This document shows positions 11,112 to 23,187 of a stretch of 64,000 bases of DNA, piece by piece. Below the pieces are notes generated by a model. The model saw only the letters and a list, made by a program, of their open reading frames with translations. It did not search any database and was not told the DNA's origin. The position numbers were made by a program, and so were the translations under genes. Position 1 is the stretch's first letter. Each line of letters begins with the position of its first letter. This stretch comes from Psilocybe azurescens. Lineage: Eukaryota > Basidiomycota > Agaricomycetes > Agaricales > Agrocybaceae. The stretch is taken from assembly GCA_023853785.1 (NCBI GenBank), contig JAJIRX010000659.1:43442-107441 (forward strand). The letters run 5' to 3'.

Positions 11112-12184
11112 CAATTCGGGTTCTCCGCTTTTAAAAAATCCTCAGTGTTGTTATCCTCCTCTTGGTTTCCCATCGCCAAACTTGCCAGTTCTTCTCTCTC
11201 CTCCATGTTCAACTCCCAGATATGGGCATGAAGGTCCTTGGGTGTCCATTTCTTCTTCGGCAACTCCCTTCCGGGTATGAACAGGTTGTTCTTCTTCTTC
11301 TGAGGACAATCTACGGCGAGATGTCCTGGTTGTTTGCATCTGAAACAAGCCCTTTTTCATAAGGCTTGTTCGTTCTTCGGTAGTCATAACATCAACATCC
11401 ATTGCAAAGGGGTCCTTTCTTGGCACAGCTCTGGGAATGAATCACGTGTTTGATTGAGATGGGCCTTTAATCGCCATGGCGAGTCAATAGCTTCTGTCAA
11501 AGGTCATGGCTTTGTCATACCATTCTTCAATTTTTGTGGGTTTCTTCTCAGACATGATGATCTTCTGTACTAGCGCTGGGTTTAGTGCCACCTTGAACAT
11601 TTTGATCAAGAGTTTATTTGCAGTGTTGGAGTTGTTATACATCCCCACTTCTCCAACCAGTAGTTTGAACTTTGTTACTAGTTGTTCTGCAGTCAGGTTC
11701 TTTTGTCAAAGCATTTTTAATTTGTCTAATGCATCGATGTCTTCTTCTTCTGGCTTGAATGCCTTCTGGAATTCATTGATGAATTCCCTATAAGTCAGTA
11801 GGTCGATATCCCCCATGTCAAGGTTCAGTTTGTTCTGGACAAATTGTTGTTTCCAAAAACCGTGTTTCCTTCTTGCATGAAAGAGAGAATAAACACAATT
11901 CATTTTGATTCCGTGTCGTAAATGTCCTTGTTGATCCCCATATAGAGGATACATTCTTGAAGGAATTTCTTGCTTTTAAACCATTCGCCGTTGAAAGGCG
12001 TTGGTTTGCAAAGAGAGAGTTCCCTCGTTTTCGGGGCATCGATCATTTGTTGGTCAACCATTTGTGTTTCGTTTGGTTCAGAGTTTTCAGAGGGTTCAGA
12101 GGGTTCAGAGGCATCGGTGAAGTATTCTTCTCCTGATGATAGTCCTGGAGTTCAGGTAGTGGGCTGAACGTCTGATGTAGGCAT
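11111..12184 (-). pseudogene. Ty3/gypsy gag (degenerate)
   Basis: From an ATG at 12184 the minus strand encodes an acidic Ser/Glu-rich leader. It continues with a capsid-like region (KPTPFNGEWFKSKKFLQECI, then FVQNKLNLDMGDIDLLTYRE and KPTKIEEWYDKAMTFDRSY) and a CCHC zinc knuckle, CFRCKQPGHLAVDC (C-x2-C-x4-H-x4-C). It ends in a Glu-rich tail at the TGA at 11113-11111. Several frame changes and stops separate these blocks, including one just before the zinc knuckle, so it is a decayed copy. It is followed without a gap by the protease frame. Confidence 0.7.
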
Positions 12185-12364
12185 TCGTTCACCACTGTTG
12201 TTGGTGTCGTAGTTTGCGGAGAAGGTTCCGCCTCAAGATGCTGTGGTGTCTGGTTCGAAGCTCCCGATACTGCTTGTGGATGAAGCAGTATGGTAGAGTG
12301 AGAAGCTAGTTCTTTGTTACAATCTCAAGTTAGAATCACGCAGTGTGCGTAATCTAACCACCAA

Positions 12365-12535
12365 TTGTTTACAAGAACAAGTTCAAGTTTGAGTTGAGCA
12401 GGTTAAGCAGGTTGGATTCTCAAGAACTAGCTAAAGAATACAGTAGATCCTCTCTGGTATAAATACTAAGAACTGTATAGCAAGTTGAAACAAGACTGAA
12501 CCAAAAATATGTTTTTAGACTCATTCAAAAGCTGA
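12365..12535 (-). repeat. Candidate 5' LTR of the gypsy fragment
   Basis: On the minus strand this block has a TATA-like TATTTATA (near 12465) and ends TGTAAACA next to ATTGGTGGTTAGA, which could be a primer-binding site. It lies just upstream of gag, where a 5' LTR should be. The outer edge is not clear and no partner LTR is in the window. Confidence 0.3.
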
Positions 12536-12539
12536 CGGG

Positions 12540-13900
12540 TAGGGATATCGTACCCTACTCGCGTGGTACCCGTACCCCTAACCCATACAGGTTACCCCAA
12601 CTGGTGCCATTGCCTAGTGGTAGGCCTGAAGGCTTGGACAGGGACTCACTATCAGCAGCAACAGTGGGAAGCACAGACACAGTGGGAGGGGAAGGGAGAA
12701 CTGGGAGGGCACTCAGGAGGGGCTACCAAGGTGGCAGCCCCATCAAGCTTCTGCACAATACTGAAAAAGCAAACATAAAATTAATATATCTATATTTTTT
12801 GAATGAAAAAAGGGGAGGGGTATGCATACAGTTTGAGGTGGGTGGGGGCCCTTTGTAGCCTCTGCAGCATCCTCCTGACATTGGTGTGTCAAATTTTTAT
12901 GGCTGTGAGGGTGGTATGGGTTGGTTAGCACCAGAAATGCTTGCAAAAAGTGAGTGCACGCATTTTTGAGGGTGCCTTGCCTCTGACACCCTTCCCCTCA
13001 CCCTCATCAGCCTCTGCTCCTTCTTCCCCAGCTGTGGTTTTTGTCTGTTTGGTGGCCGACTTGTCAATGTTTGACTGGTTCCGCTTATGGGAAACACACA
13101 GCTTTGGAGGGGAAAGAGGGGGAGTGGCAGTGGCAGTGGTGCACAATTTGAGGCGCAATTTGCACTCGCTGGGTGGCAGTGGGCATTTCATAGAGAGAGG
13201 AATGAGTGGAGAGGGAGGGGAGAGGGAGGGGAGAGGGAGGGGATGGACATTTGGGTGGTGGGGAAGGAGGGGAGGGGAGAGTGGATGGGGGGAAAGGGAA
13301 GCAAGAATCGAACTGACAAAGGGGTGATGTAACATGGAAACTGTGACACTGGCTCTTTCCAAGATGCCGAAATCATGTGTGTTTGATGGATGGATTTTGG
13401 ACTGTTTAAGGGTCCAAAAATATGTCCAGCTGATCGGTATCCCATCAAACGGTTACTGATCAATCAAAATTGTATGTAAATTAATTAATTGATTCTAATC
13501 TACATTATAATGATTGTAACAATGAGCACCATGTGGATGCCAGTCCATTTTCGGTCCCATTCTCAGTTCGGTTCTGGGGTAATCCATTTTGTAAACGGAT
13601 TCCGTTCAATTCCACCGGAATTGATAATAAATAAAATAGCACAGCTTTGGGCTATATTTTTGCCCTCATTCCCAGCAGAATAGCAGATTCCGTGGCGGAC
13701 TCCGGCCAGAATATGTGGGGACACAAAAGCCCTCTTCAAATGTACAAAAAATATCAAAAACAATGTACAGGCACTAAGTTTAAACTTATATTGTCCCTCT
13801 ATAATGATGTGTGAATTAAATTTAGATCAGGCCTTACTATCCAAGACTGGGTAGTTAAATAAAAATGGACAAGAAAGGTTAACATTAAAAAGACTGTTTT
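12540..13900. other. Low-complexity and G-rich sequence, no gene
   Basis: This includes a short run of GTACCC/GGGTAC words at about 12545-12585 and a purine-rich GGGAGGGGAGA minisatellite at about 13200-13290. Open frames here are Pro/Ser- or Gly/Arg-rich products of composition. No conserved protein was seen. Confidence 0.45.
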
Positions 13901-13904
13901 ATGG

Positions 13905-14010
13905 GAGTAAATCCACAAAGAGAGAATGCCTGTCCAAGCAAACACCAACCCCAAGCAAACCCACATCCAAAAAGAAACAAAGATGCAGGACATAATCAGC
14001 AACACATCCC
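13905..14010 (-). pseudogene. Isolated ~100-bp fragment of the FHA gene C-terminal region
   Basis: The + strand here (TGTCCAAGCAAACACCAACC through AGGACATAATCAGCAACACA) matches 15600-15680 and 49160-49240, the stretch that encodes the hydrophobic FAW..VSF region near the end of the FHA gene. Only about 100 bp are present, 360 bp outside the left edge of unit R2. Confidence 0.6.
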
Positions 14011-15318
14011 ATCCACCCTCTCCACCTCTGCCTCTCTCCTGCTAGCTCACCACAATCATCTCCAGCTCCCTTGTCACATTCATGACTGACAGTGGGAACA
14101 TTGGTCCCATGTGCAGAATGTTCTGTGCTTCAGGACTGCTCAATGCATAGATGACAAGTGCCATGTGGTACAACAAGCCTGAGCTTGAGTGGTGTTTTGA
14201 TTTTTGATTTTTACTAGAAGAGCAGGAGAGGATGGTCTGAGAAAACCTGGAAAAGTAAACATATCCCATTGCCTTTGGTCAGAAGTTTCATGCTATTTGG
14301 CAAAATGCTTGGCCTCATTCCTGGAGTACCTATGAGATAGCATCAGCATAGGGTGGACTGCCTTGGGAGGTATGCAATGAATTCACATACATTATCAATT
14401 TCTATCAAGACACATACAATGTACACAAACATCATTATAGCACCCACTACAATCTAATCAAGACATCAATATCATACACTACAGGTATCAACACAGGACA
14501 TACATTGAGATGCTTGTTGTTGGTGTAATGGAAAATATATCAAAGTGATGTTGAGAGATAATAGTGGTACAAGTTCAAGAGGTGTTACCTGGATCCGCTC
14601 TCATTGACTCTCACGAGTGCAGTTCTTACTCTGACTAAAATTGCACACGAAATGACCCCAAATACATATCATTTCTCTCACAAGTACATCAGTCAAATCA
14701 GCCGGTAGGCCCAGACATTCAAGTCATGACAGAATTTCATTCGAATCGTTATTAAATACGTAGTGTGAGAGTTAATAAGGGACAGAAAAACATGCAATTT
14801 TAATAAGATAAAGGAGAGTGTAGACGAACATGTGAAACAAGGGGGCATATATCATTCCGAGAAATGGCAAATGTGAATAACCGAATAGAGCAAGTGACAT
14901 TCCAAGGCGAACACAAACTCGAGTAAGAATGTAACAATGACTTATCTTTTCAGCACAGACATCTAACGACAACGACCAACAGGCTACCAGGAAAAATAAA
15001 ATAAAACAAGGTCGAAAAGGCGAAGGGAAAAAAGAAAACGGCGAAGTAAATGTAACATTAAAGAACCATGTCGTGAAAGTGCGATTATCGAACTGATGTC
15101 GATGTTGATGTCGGTTGTTTTGGGAATATTGAGGACCGACTTGGGAATTTTTGGTGAATGCCAAACAGGAAGGGAGGCCATGCACGTGACGCAATGCGAC
15201 GACGACTACGACAATACGGCAGTGCAACGATGAAGAGGAGACCAGGATGTGATGACGGCGGGAGCAGAGAATGAGGGAGAGGGAAGGGAAAGGGGCAATG
15301 AACAGCGAACGACACCAT

Positions 15319-18300
15319 CTACTCGGGCTTGATCTTCCAAAACACAGCCGCAGCAGCGACGCTGAGCAGCACCACGCCCACCGCCGTCTGCATGTTGATG
15401 CTGTTGTTCCCGTCCCGGTCCTTCCCATGTGATAACGTCGACGACGAGAGCTTGCCATTCAGCGCCTGTACAAGCCAATCCCAAATCGCCGATGAGGACA
15501 TTGACAAGTGAACGTGGCCGCGAACCGACGAGACCCACGCGGTCGGTAATGAAGAAGCCCGCAACGATGACATTGAAGAAACCCACGAAGGAAACATGAC
15601 CATCCAAGCAAACACCAGCCCCGACCACACCCACACCCAAAAGAAACAATGACCCAGAACATAATCAGCAATGCATCCTTCGCAAACGTCGAATAAAAAC
15701 ATTCGCCCTGCTTTCTTCATCTCCCTGTTCATCATCATCGTCCTCGTCGGCGTGGTGCCCGGAAACCGAATCGCCGTCGAGATCCAGCCCAGACGAATCC
15801 ACGCTCAGAGGATGATGATGGCGCCCTTTCGGACTCTCCATCATCCAGCGTGGACGTAACGCTCTCGGACAGCTTGAACACCACAGATGGCTCAGGCGTC
15901 GCGAGGCTCCTCTCCGGGTCCAGCACCTTTCCAGTGCCCACTACAGCCTTTTCCTGCGCCGCCTCCTCCTCTCCCCAGACCTCCCCATTATTTTCACCCC
16001 ACCCTCGCTCTTGCTAGCACTCCCACTCCCACTACCAGCAGCCGCAACCGCAGCGACAGCCGCCCTCTTCTTCCTCCTCTTATACCTTCCAGAATCTGAC
16101 CCTAAACTCTGCGAACGCGGACTCGGCAGGGTCACCAGCTCACCCCTCGCATGGCTTTTAGACCCTTCCGCTCCTTCTCCCACACCCACACCCGCCCCCG
16201 CAGCAGCAACCTCAGCAGCCCTCATCCGCTCCAACCCAAATATCACCAACCACGCCTGTGCCTCCCGTTCCTCCCATGCCCTATCCAATTGCGCGCGTTC
16301 GTCCGCCCACTCCTTGCGCACCGCACTCCATTGGCTCTTGACTGCATTTTTCCAGAGCTGCATCTTCTCGGCGAGGGTGTGTGAGAGCGCATCGTCGTCA
16401 TCGTGCTTAGGACTTGCCTCCGCCGCGGTCTCGGCATCGGTCTTGGTGGCGCTGACGTCGGGGGCAGAGAAGGAGGTCAGCACAGCAGCAGCAGCAGCAG
16501 CAGCACCCCTCAACAACCCCTCCAGCTCCTCCACCTTGTGCTGCAACCCGCAAATCGTGCCCTGCGCGAGCGCATGCTGCTGCTCCTGCGCCGCCGTCAG
16601 CGCGACAGCGCTCGACACCTGCAGGGCTAGCTTCATGACCTCCTGCTTGAGCACGTCGCCGTCGCTGCTTCCGTGTGCTACTCCTCGTTCGCCTTCGCAG
16701 TCTGTGTCCGTGTGGCGCTGCTCGTGGTGCTCGGCCTCGACATCCGACTCCCCATCCTCGCCCTCATGCGATTCCACCCGCCTCCACGCAAGCGGCGAAC
16801 TCACACTCGCCCTCCTCGCCCGATTGCTCATGACCATGCCTAACATAGACGGCTCAGGCGTCCTCGGCCGCCCGACACCTAGGTCCTTCCGCCTCCTCTC
16901 CCCGCTTCCTCCTCCGCGTTTGCGTCCTCCTCCGTTCCCGGCGTCTGACTCTGACTCTGCTTCCGTTTTCTCATAACCAACCCCTCCTCTTGCTCGTGCT
17001 GCGCCCCTTCAACAGAACCATGCACCTTCACCTCTGCAGGTACCCCACGCTCGACTTGGGCACCCTCCACATGCTGCCCATGTCCATCCTCCCCGCGCTC
17101 AGCACGCGTAAGTGCCTCCTCCTCCTCCTTCTCCTCCACGCTCTCCAGCTCATGGGGCACGACCGTCGAGATGCTCCTTGCATCATCATCTTCTTCTTCC
17201 TCGCTATCCTCCTCTTCTCCCTCCTCACTATCGTGCTCTTCGTTGTCCTCCTCATGCTCATGCCCACGTTGTTCATGTTCTTGTCCACGTTGTCCAGAAT
17301 CAAGCCCACCGGCCCCGGCCCCGCGCATAATCCTGTCCCTTAATACCCCCATCTCCCTTCTCATCGCCTCCTGCTCCTGCAGCACATCCTCCAGCTGGCG
17401 CACCCGCTCCGAGTGGCCCGCGAGCCGCGCATGCGACTGCAAGTCCTGGATGATGCCCGCTGAGAGCGCGGGGGCGTGGGCGATGTCGCTTGCGGTAGTA
17501 GCGTTGGGTTGGGGGAGCTGGCGGTAGCTGACGCAGTGGATGTGGATTGTTCTCGCTCCGAAGTTGTTGCTGCAGACAGCGGCGACGTGGACGTGGACGT
17601 CCCTGCTCTTTCATCCCCTGCTCCTTGCCCGCCTCCGTTGAAATTGAAGCCGGAACAGCAACAGCGCTGTGGACGATCCTGCTCCCGAGCCTCCGGAAGC
17701 GGCAGGTGCAGCAGCGGCAGCAGGCTGAGAAGGAGGCGGCAGCGGTTGCGCTATATCCGGAGGCAGCGCGCGTATAGGCGGGAACATACGCCGGGAACGA
17801 CGGAAGACTCGCAGGCTACAAGTAGAACATCGTCAGCATATTCCCCACGAAAATAGAGGTAGTGCAAAGGAAAGATAGCTTGGCAAAAAAACACTCAAAG
17901 TGCATGCCCGCGAAAAATTCAACCACAAAAAAAAAGCAAAAACTCACTCCCCAACAAGAACATCCCCCACCTCGCCCATCGCGCCCATCAAACCGCCCCC
18001 AACGCGGCCCCCGTCTCGCGGATCTTCTGCACCTCGCCCTGCAGCCCGCTCAAAATCACATCGAACGTCAAGCCCATCTTGCCCGGGGGCCTTAATCCAA
18101 TCCCGCCCATGCAGCCGAGGCCCTGGGCGAACTGCGGGCGGCGCAGTTGCTGGGACCGGGCTTGAGCGTGCGCTTGGGAGTGGGCGGGTGGCGAGGAGGA
18201 AGATCTGCTGGGTTTGCTATTGTGAGCAAGGCGACAGGAAGAAAAGGAGGGGAAGGAAGGGACATACGACGATATTATCGCTCTTGAGCTCGAAGGGATC

Positions 18301-18954
18301 CGATTCGTGTCCCTCGCTGCTCAGCCTCTCGCCGTAGATAAAACTTCCATTCGTGCTCTTCACGTCCTTAATATAAATCTATAAAAAATATCCAAAAAGA
18401 AACAATCAAAAGACCCATACGTCAGTCCACCAAAAAAGAGAAAAAAGACTTCAAACGCGAACGCACCTGTCCACCCTCCGCCCACACCTCGGCATGCTGC
18501 CTGCTCAGCACTTTACTGTCAAAGAACTCATTCCGCTCCTCAGGTGCCGTCTTCGAGCTCGTCCGCCGCCCGATCTTGATGTGCAAATTTGTCAGGGCGA
18601 TGTGCTTCAGTGCCCAGGTGTCGTTCAGCGGGTATACCTACAGAGCCGGGAGATGGCGTTCGAGGGCGGAGAGTTGAACCGCTGCTGAAGGAGCTGTGGA
18701 AAGGGTGCGGGTGAGGGCATGGTGCCGTGTGCCGTGTTATGGGGTGGATGTGGGGATGGGTGAGGTGGGGGTATGGATGGATGGATGGATGGATCGGGTG
18801 AGGTGGGGTGGGTGGGGTGGGGTGAGTGAGGTGAGATCTGCGCGATGGTGTTGTTATCTCCGCTGAAAAGTCGAGAGTGGTCGCATCTGAAGCTCTCCAA
18901 AGGCCCCAAACGGCTTTACACACAGACGTCTAGGACGACGACGAAAGGGACCAT
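15319..18954 (-). pseudogene. FHA-domain, coiled-coil, tail-anchored protein (Vps64/SLMAP-like), copy A, broken
   Basis: The 5' part encodes an FHA domain split over three exons. The second, 18268-18378, is 111 nt and includes SSNGSF and the GHESDPFELK segment. Then follow an acidic Glu-rich coiled-coil region (15941-17442 in pieces) and a C-terminus with a hydrophobic tail INMQTAVGVVLLSVAAAAVF. Yeast Far9/Far10 (Vps64) and animal SLMAP share this order and act as phosphopeptide-binding, membrane-anchored STRIPAK subunits; that role is inferred from family resemblance. Compared with copy C, copy A has lost a base near 16895 (GCGGGGAGAGG against GCGGAGGAGAGG) and has further frame breaks, including the segment around 15650, so no continuous protein is possible. 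A candidate first exon begins at the ATG at 18954. Confidence 0.75.
18777..18800 (+). repeat. GGAT microsatellite in 5' part of FHA copy A
   Basis: A short tandem run of GGAT (ATCC on the gene strand) lies in the likely first intron. The same run is shorter in copies B (near 31118) and C (near 52430). Confidence 0.6.
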
Positions 18955-19805
18955 GGTGGGATTCCGAAAGGACGGCCTCGTCACAGTGCTGCCTAGATTG
19001 GTGTGACCGTAACCCATACTGTTGGGAGATATAGAAAATTAAAATGGAACAGAAAAGAAACAAGTGTACATTGAATACCACCCACGATAACGTATCCACT
19101 AACACTCAAAGGTCATAGTACATGAAACCTCCGCAACTCGGAACCTATTCTAGCCGCCGGATGATCTACCTCTGCCTTCGACCTCCTCTTCCTAATTCCC
19201 TCTTCATTGATACACACATGTACAATGGCTTATTTCAGCCAACTTCCCATCTGACAACACGTATCCAGCATGCTGAACGGGTACGCATCACTTCAACGCT
19301 GCGTCTTTCGAATCCCGTCGTGCAGAGCCAACTTCTCGACGACAGAATATCATATAGAGTACTCTTATACCTGTCCGGGACCCCTTCCCGCAAACTTCCA
19401 CTTCAGAAATAAAGATTGTTTTGTACATATGCGTGCTAATGAAATTCACAGATGAACACTGCTTCTTAAAACCTTACCCTTCCCATTCTCTCTACAAAGC
19501 CCATGGTGTCTCATACGCAATTTCATTCTTTCCCGCATACTTCTGCCATTATTTTCGCACCTATCTTCCTTTGTTTGGATACAGTACGAAGGATGCCGGG
19601 TCTGTCATTCATTTCCTTGACCATACTAACGTATAACATTTTGATCTTACAGCGTATGATTCTAATTTGCCAACCATTCCCCTCATTACCCTTATTCTGG
19701 ACGCATACATACGTATTATTTGCTCAGTCTGACTCGCCAAACCCCAGGAGAATGCACTTTTAGAATTCCAATTTAATATGTAGCACCTCGACACTCTGCC
19801 TCTTC

Positions 19806-20625
19806 TATGACATTATTTTCTGGAAAAATTCAGGCTGCATGCCACGAGATTTAGTGCGTACTCGGGAGGTACTTTCAATGCTCTGGGCGTACTCCATTCC
19901 CTGGTTTCCTTTATACTACTTACTGCAAAAAGCTATACAGTACTATCTTATCATACATACTATGCTGTACTGTGTACTCCGTTTTGTGAATATTACGAGG
20001 AGAGCTTTACATCATACGTACGCACCAAACGGTTACCAAGAACGGCCGAATGAGGCCATCAGCGGAACCTAAATTCTGCCCGCCGAATGGCGGCTGCGTT
20101 CAAAGGAGGAAATTCCTTGGGAAGTCCTGCAATCTGTTGGTACCATGTTTTAATAAAAACCTTGAAATATTTATTTCTAATACTATAAGTACTCTATAAT
20201 ATGTCCACCAGTAACTCTGGGAAGTTATTAAGGAAAGGTCTGGATGACATTTGGGTGACTTGGTCTACTACATCAAGTCTACTTAATGTGTTTTTGTGCT
20301 CAGTCCAATCAACATCTGGATTCTGTATTGTTGAGATTGAAAGCTGCACCTAATGAAGCTGATTAAAAGAGACTGTAAATAACCTAGACTTATCGAGAAT
20401 AATCTTAGGATATTTAGGCGCACAGGGATGGCTAAAAAATATGCTTATGTTTAGAACCCAGCAGACGGCCATCAGTTGCCGAAGATCCGAGTACGTTGTA
20501 CGTTGTACGATTTACGTTCCGAAGTACTATGTACCAAAACTTAAGAGGTACTAATTTCATGGAGTTGTAAGGTGTAGGTAACTCTATGTGGGATGGCCGA
20601 ATTTTATCCAGAAAATAATGTCATA
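19806..20625. mobile_element. 820-bp non-autonomous transposon with 6-bp target duplication
   Basis: The ends are inverted repeats (TATGACATTATTTTCTGG at 19806 and its complement ending at 20625, imperfectly extended to about 26 bp), flanked on both sides by CTCTTC. In R1 (near 917) and R4 (near 53694) the uninterrupted site CTCTTCAAATCC is present once, so both the insertion and the 6-bp duplication are established by comparison. No transposase is encoded; the 77-codon open frame inside has no recognisable features. It is a MITE-like or deletion derivative of an unidentified DNA transposon. Confidence 0.85.
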
Positions 20626-22126
20626 CTCTTCAAATCCAGCATGAATGTAAGTTTAAATATATCTTCTAGATTCAAAAATTCGATGTAGTACAACCTTTAG
20701 TAGAAGTGAGGAGAGAGCTCGTTTGACATTGCGCCACGGACTCAGAACATGACACGCGGTCTCTATGGCATATATTGATTAAAGGTTGTTCCAGAATGTA
20801 AAAATGAAAGCAGTCCGGAATAGAATGACAGAGCACATAAGAATATTGATGAAGGACGATGCGAGTGCATGAGGTGCGTCATCGAGAGCGGTTATCTGTT
20901 GTTGTTGAACGTCGAATTTTTCGAACGTCTTCACCGGCTTGTTCAGGCTCATCCTCTTCGCTAGCACTCTTGCTCACCTCTCCTTCCATAGTATATATAC
21001 CTGATCTACAACAAGAGGTCTAGGGCTCTCAACAACCCCTATGCCTGCCAGAGCACCCTCCTCTGACCAAATGCAAATCCCATCATGAACTCGAACTATA
21101 TATGGACTCGGAATGATAGACCGTCACCAGCAATCTCGATATCCACGGCCTCATTTTCTCCATCGTCGTTTGAGCACCTCAGAAGCCCATATCTACATCT
21201 GCGTTGCTATTGTTCATAGGGATGGACAACGCTCGGATGTCTAATACTATTGTCTCTTTTACCGAATCTTGTAGTATTTATCATGGGCATCCGCAATTTT
21301 GTTCTCGGATTCCCGTCGAGACTTGGATCACTGAGTCTACATAAACGGGCTGACATGTTATTTTATCAATCCTCTGCAGGTTGTCGGGATTCTGAACGTG
21401 ACTTGGCAATTCGATGGTCGACAGATCGAGGATCTCCATCAAAGGCAATAGGCGTTCGTCCTTTCCGGCGTCTTTCCCACTTGAAGCTTCTGCAAGTTCA
21501 CATCACACGGCATTTTCTGTGTCCGTGACATTTAATTCTCCGAACAAGTGGTTATATTTAGCTGACTGGTGTTCGTGACATGTGAAATTGATTCATAATA
21601 AAAGGGATGACAAGCATCACTACTATGAAATCATCCATTCATCGAATTGAATTTCAACTGATTATAGTGACGGTCGTGAACCTCGCGTGAACTTGAGACG
21701 AAGAAGAGACGTCAAGACATCCTATTCGTGTGGTTTTTGAGGCCTGAGCTTAGTCACTCTCGCAACCGTGTCAACGCGCACCTGTAATCGACAGTAACAT
21801 GGTGAGAAGACTATGAACCAGTCGAAGTTTTGATCTGGAACAGGGATAAACAAAGACTTCGTGTACATGGGCCAAACCGCGTATTGACTTTATCTATCGG
21901 CAATGAGCATCATAAAATAAGACGAGTTCTGTGAAGAAATCGAGTGTGTGAAATTTTGGATGCGGGCCTCGTTAAAAATGTACACAGGCGTTTCTAGCTG
22001 CCGAGTATTTTTAATAGACGTGTCAAGGTCCTTCAATTGTCGCGATTCGGCGTTTTAGAAATTCAAGCACAAAATATTACGCATAAAGCAGTTCCAAGAC
22101 ATTCAGGGATGCGAAGGGGACCGCAG

Positions 22127-22133
22127 TATATAA
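22127..22133 (+). promoter_or_regulatory. TATA box of secreted-protein gene copy 2
   Basis: TATATAA lies 106 bp before the ATG at 22233, in the same conserved block as in copies 1 and 3. Confidence 0.6.
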
Positions 22134-22232
22134 GCTCAAGTGAGCGGTCGCATATCTTCAGTTCACTGAATCACTCTAAGGGTTCTCCCAAAGATAAAGA
22201 ACAATTTCAAAGCAAACTATCGCACAACAACA

Positions 22233-22771
22233 ATGCTTTCCAAGGCCATCTTCACCATCATACTCGCAGTCGTCTCAATGATTACAATTGCTAGTGCTGT
22301 ACCCACCTCCAATAATGTCTTTGAGGAAAGAGCAGCAGTGTGTTATTTTTCCCAACTTCATCAGGACTTGGAACTAAATACACTCAATTATAACAGAGTA
22401 CTGATCCGGCCGTGGAGCTGTGTATTGGGAATATCGGGACCGGATGTGTGACTATGCCTGTCGCCTCCGACATCTGCGTCAACTTCATTGGCGGGCTCGC
22501 ATTCCTTGACAAGGAGGTTTCAGCCGTTGTTGTCCCAGGTTTCTTTGTGTGCACTTTCTTCACGTATGTCCCTCTTTCTTTTTGCCTTATAGAGCATTGG
22601 TCTCATGCTGGGATTTGGAACTGAAGCAACTTTGCCTGCTTTTCTCTGAATGGGGGCTCCCAAGTGATCTTGCAAAGCGGAACTTGGAGCTTCTCGACGC
22701 CGGTTCCTGGAACCGGTGGGAATGTCAACTTCAACGACCAGGCAAGCTCATTCAGCTGCAGCGCAGTTTAG
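22233..22771 (+). CDS. Small secreted six-cysteine protein, copy 2
   Basis: Exons 22233-22337, 22397-22563 and 22627-22771 have the same lengths as copies 1 and 3 (105, 167 and 145 nt) and GT-AG introns of 59 and 63 nt, giving 138 aa. The signal peptide (MLSKAIFTIILAVVSMITIA) and the six cysteines are kept. This is the most divergent copy: the pro-region reads FEERAA instead of FEKRAA, so the dibasic Lys-Arg site is lost, and DAGC in exon 3 is NFAC. No frameshift or stop is present. It sits in unit R2 with a conserved promoter. The product is presumably extracellular and of unknown function, with a crystallin-like pattern (NDQASSFSC) near the C-terminus. Confidence 0.8.
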
Positions 22772-23187
22772 TTTTGCATTGTACCTTCGTTAAGATATAC
22801 AAGCAGATTTATAAGGAATATAATACCAATATTTAGTGCCAATGTAGTGGTAGCTGTTATTGTGCATTAAGAGAAGCTTCATTATGCAGCAGTTTCGCTG
22901 ATCTGAAGTTGTGCATTAGAGCCCAGACCGTGAGAGTAGTGAACACCATACCTGACCCCCGACTTTGATTAAGATGGTACTGCAGATCTTTTCCAGGAAG
23001 ACACGGAGCAGTTCAGTACCAGACGAGCTGAAAGAAACTGCTGTGTAACCGTATGAGCTGGGGCGGATCTTGAAGGTTGCTGATAGTCGTAGTCGTTTGC
23101 TTCCTGGGGGATTCTCAACGATGATGGATGGAAAGATCCCAGGGACAGTACTGAGCCCAAAGACGGCGTACATAGAGGAAGGTGTAC

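Noticed and set aside
12925..13463. Pro/Ser-rich frames that might be a secreted or cell-wall protein
   Set aside because: They lie over a GGGAGGGGAGA minisatellite and have no conserved boundary or signal peptide.
15941..17527. Long + strand open frames (321 and 118 codons) opposite FHA copy A, and the 473- and 312-codon + strand frames at 49314-50841 opposite copy C
   Set aside because: They are antisense shadows of the GC-rich, Glu/Ala/Arg-coding minus-strand gene. They are Ser/Pro/Leu-rich, lack splice logic and start at arbitrary points in each copy.
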